Assembly (NCBI GenBank): GCA_003223115.1
Contig: QHXW01000293.1
Location: 7,337-69,655 of the forward strand
Length of the DNA: 62,319 nucleotides
Reading direction: 5' to 3'
From: Acidobacteriota bacterium
Lineage (GTDB): Bacteria; Acidobacteriota; Terriglobia; Bryobacterales; Bryobacteraceae
Shown: positions 62,113 to 62,319 of the stretch, one piece after another
Position numbering within the stretch: position 1 is the stretch's first letter
Layout of the letters: each line of letters opens with the position of its first letter
Position numbers and translations under genes: made by a program
Notes under the pieces: model-generated
Told to the model about the DNA's origin: nothing
Databases searched by the model: none
What the model saw: only the letters and a program-made list of their open reading frames with translations

Positions 62113-62319
62113 TCAACTCATCTTGCCGCTTTTCCCGATGGCGCCCCCGTTCCCATAGCCTTTGTTCGAGCCTGCATCTTTCTGTCTCCTTCGTCGAGCA
62201 ACTTTCGTCTCCTGATGAAGCTGCTCCACTCGTTTTTCGAAATCATCGGCGCTTTTTGCGGGAATGGCGATACCCGTTGGGTTCGCATGCTCCTCCCCGC
62301 TGATGCCGGACAGCGCCTG
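62113..62319 (-). CDS. C-terminal end of an unidentified protein, continues beyond window
   Basis: An open frame of 68 codons enters from the right edge and stops at 62113. The visible end is IPAKSADDFEKRVEQLHQET followed by KVARRRRQKDAGSNKGYGNG and about 12 more residues. It is strongly basic and polar, perhaps a nucleic-acid-binding tail. No start is in the window and no homology is claimed. Confidence 0.4.
   Translation of the reverse strand, partial: QALSGISGEEHANPTGIAIPAKSADDFEKRVEQLHQETKVARRRRQKDAGSNKGYGNGGAIGKSGKMS

Noticed and set aside
1-62319. tRNA, rRNA, CRISPR arrays, prophage or complete insertion sequences
   Set aside because: No cloverleaf with the conserved T-loop, no regular spaced repeats, no transposase or phage genes were recognised on either strand by reading.

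Overview
The window looks like a chromosomal segment of an acidobacterium, most likely of the Solibacteraceae/Bryobacterales type. The evidence is a secreted protein ending in the acidobacterial TIGR03437-type C-terminal domain, Tat-exported Gfo/Idh/MocA, ThuA and NHL-repeat proteins, a dnaK-dnaJ-hspR operon, high GC, and many lineage-specific secreted or outer-membrane proteins. This assignment is inference from gene content; no rRNA, tRNA, CRISPR array, prophage or complete insertion sequence was seen.

Layout. 1-2.8 kb: the end of a large membrane protein and a GT2 glycosyltransferase. 2.9-4.4 kb: glpD. 4.4-10 kb: a tightly coupled minus-strand aromatic amino acid operon, trpC-trpF-trpB-trpA-chorismate mutase-DAHP synthase-tyrA. 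10.1-12.2 kb: envelope proteins (CNA_B-like/TPR, YHS-like, beta-barrel). 12.3-15.5 kb: a gene graveyard with remnants of formate dehydrogenase alpha and beta, a polysaccharide deacetylase, an FkbH-like protein and an acyl carrier protein, broken largely by short tandem duplications. 16-21.3 kb: three secreted proteins, two with clear terminators. 21.5-26 kb: gene debris, then dnaK-dnaJ-hspR. 26.2-29.4 kb: a frameshifted DUF1990 gene, a PEGA-protein pair and a frameshifted mannonate dehydratase-like gene. 29.8-34.9 kb: housekeeping genes (flavin reductase, CbiX, CBS, dGTPase-like, TPR membrane protein, MerR). 35-41.6 kb: sugar transport and oxidation genes, a HAD phosphatase, ThuA, NHL and GT9 genes.

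The most interesting part is 41.6-53.1 kb, which is rich in sulfur and selenium functions. A promoter with a 21-bp-spaced direct repeat drives cysM, a JAMM peptidase (Mec-like) and a single 481-residue polypeptide that joins a ubiquitin-like sulfur carrier (CysO-like, Gly-Gly at 89-90), an E1-like MoeB/ThiF domain and a rhodanese. It is followed by an SDR oxidoreductase. In mycobacteria these are separate proteins for cysteine synthesis from a carrier thiocarboxylate. Next come a membrane-embedded patatin-like protein, a toxin-antitoxin remnant, a metallo-beta-lactamase/double-rhodanese protein, and a divergent pair that I read as selenoneine synthase SenA and selenosugar synthase SenB.

53.6-61.2 kb is a probable exopolysaccharide synthesis/export locus: histidine kinase, multi-receiver/Hpt response regulator, YaiO-like TPR/beta-barrel, HEAT-repeat membrane protein and a processive GT2 whose C-terminus is a 3 x 45 bp tandem repeat. 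The last kilobase holds a decayed small gene and the end of an unidentified minus-strand gene.
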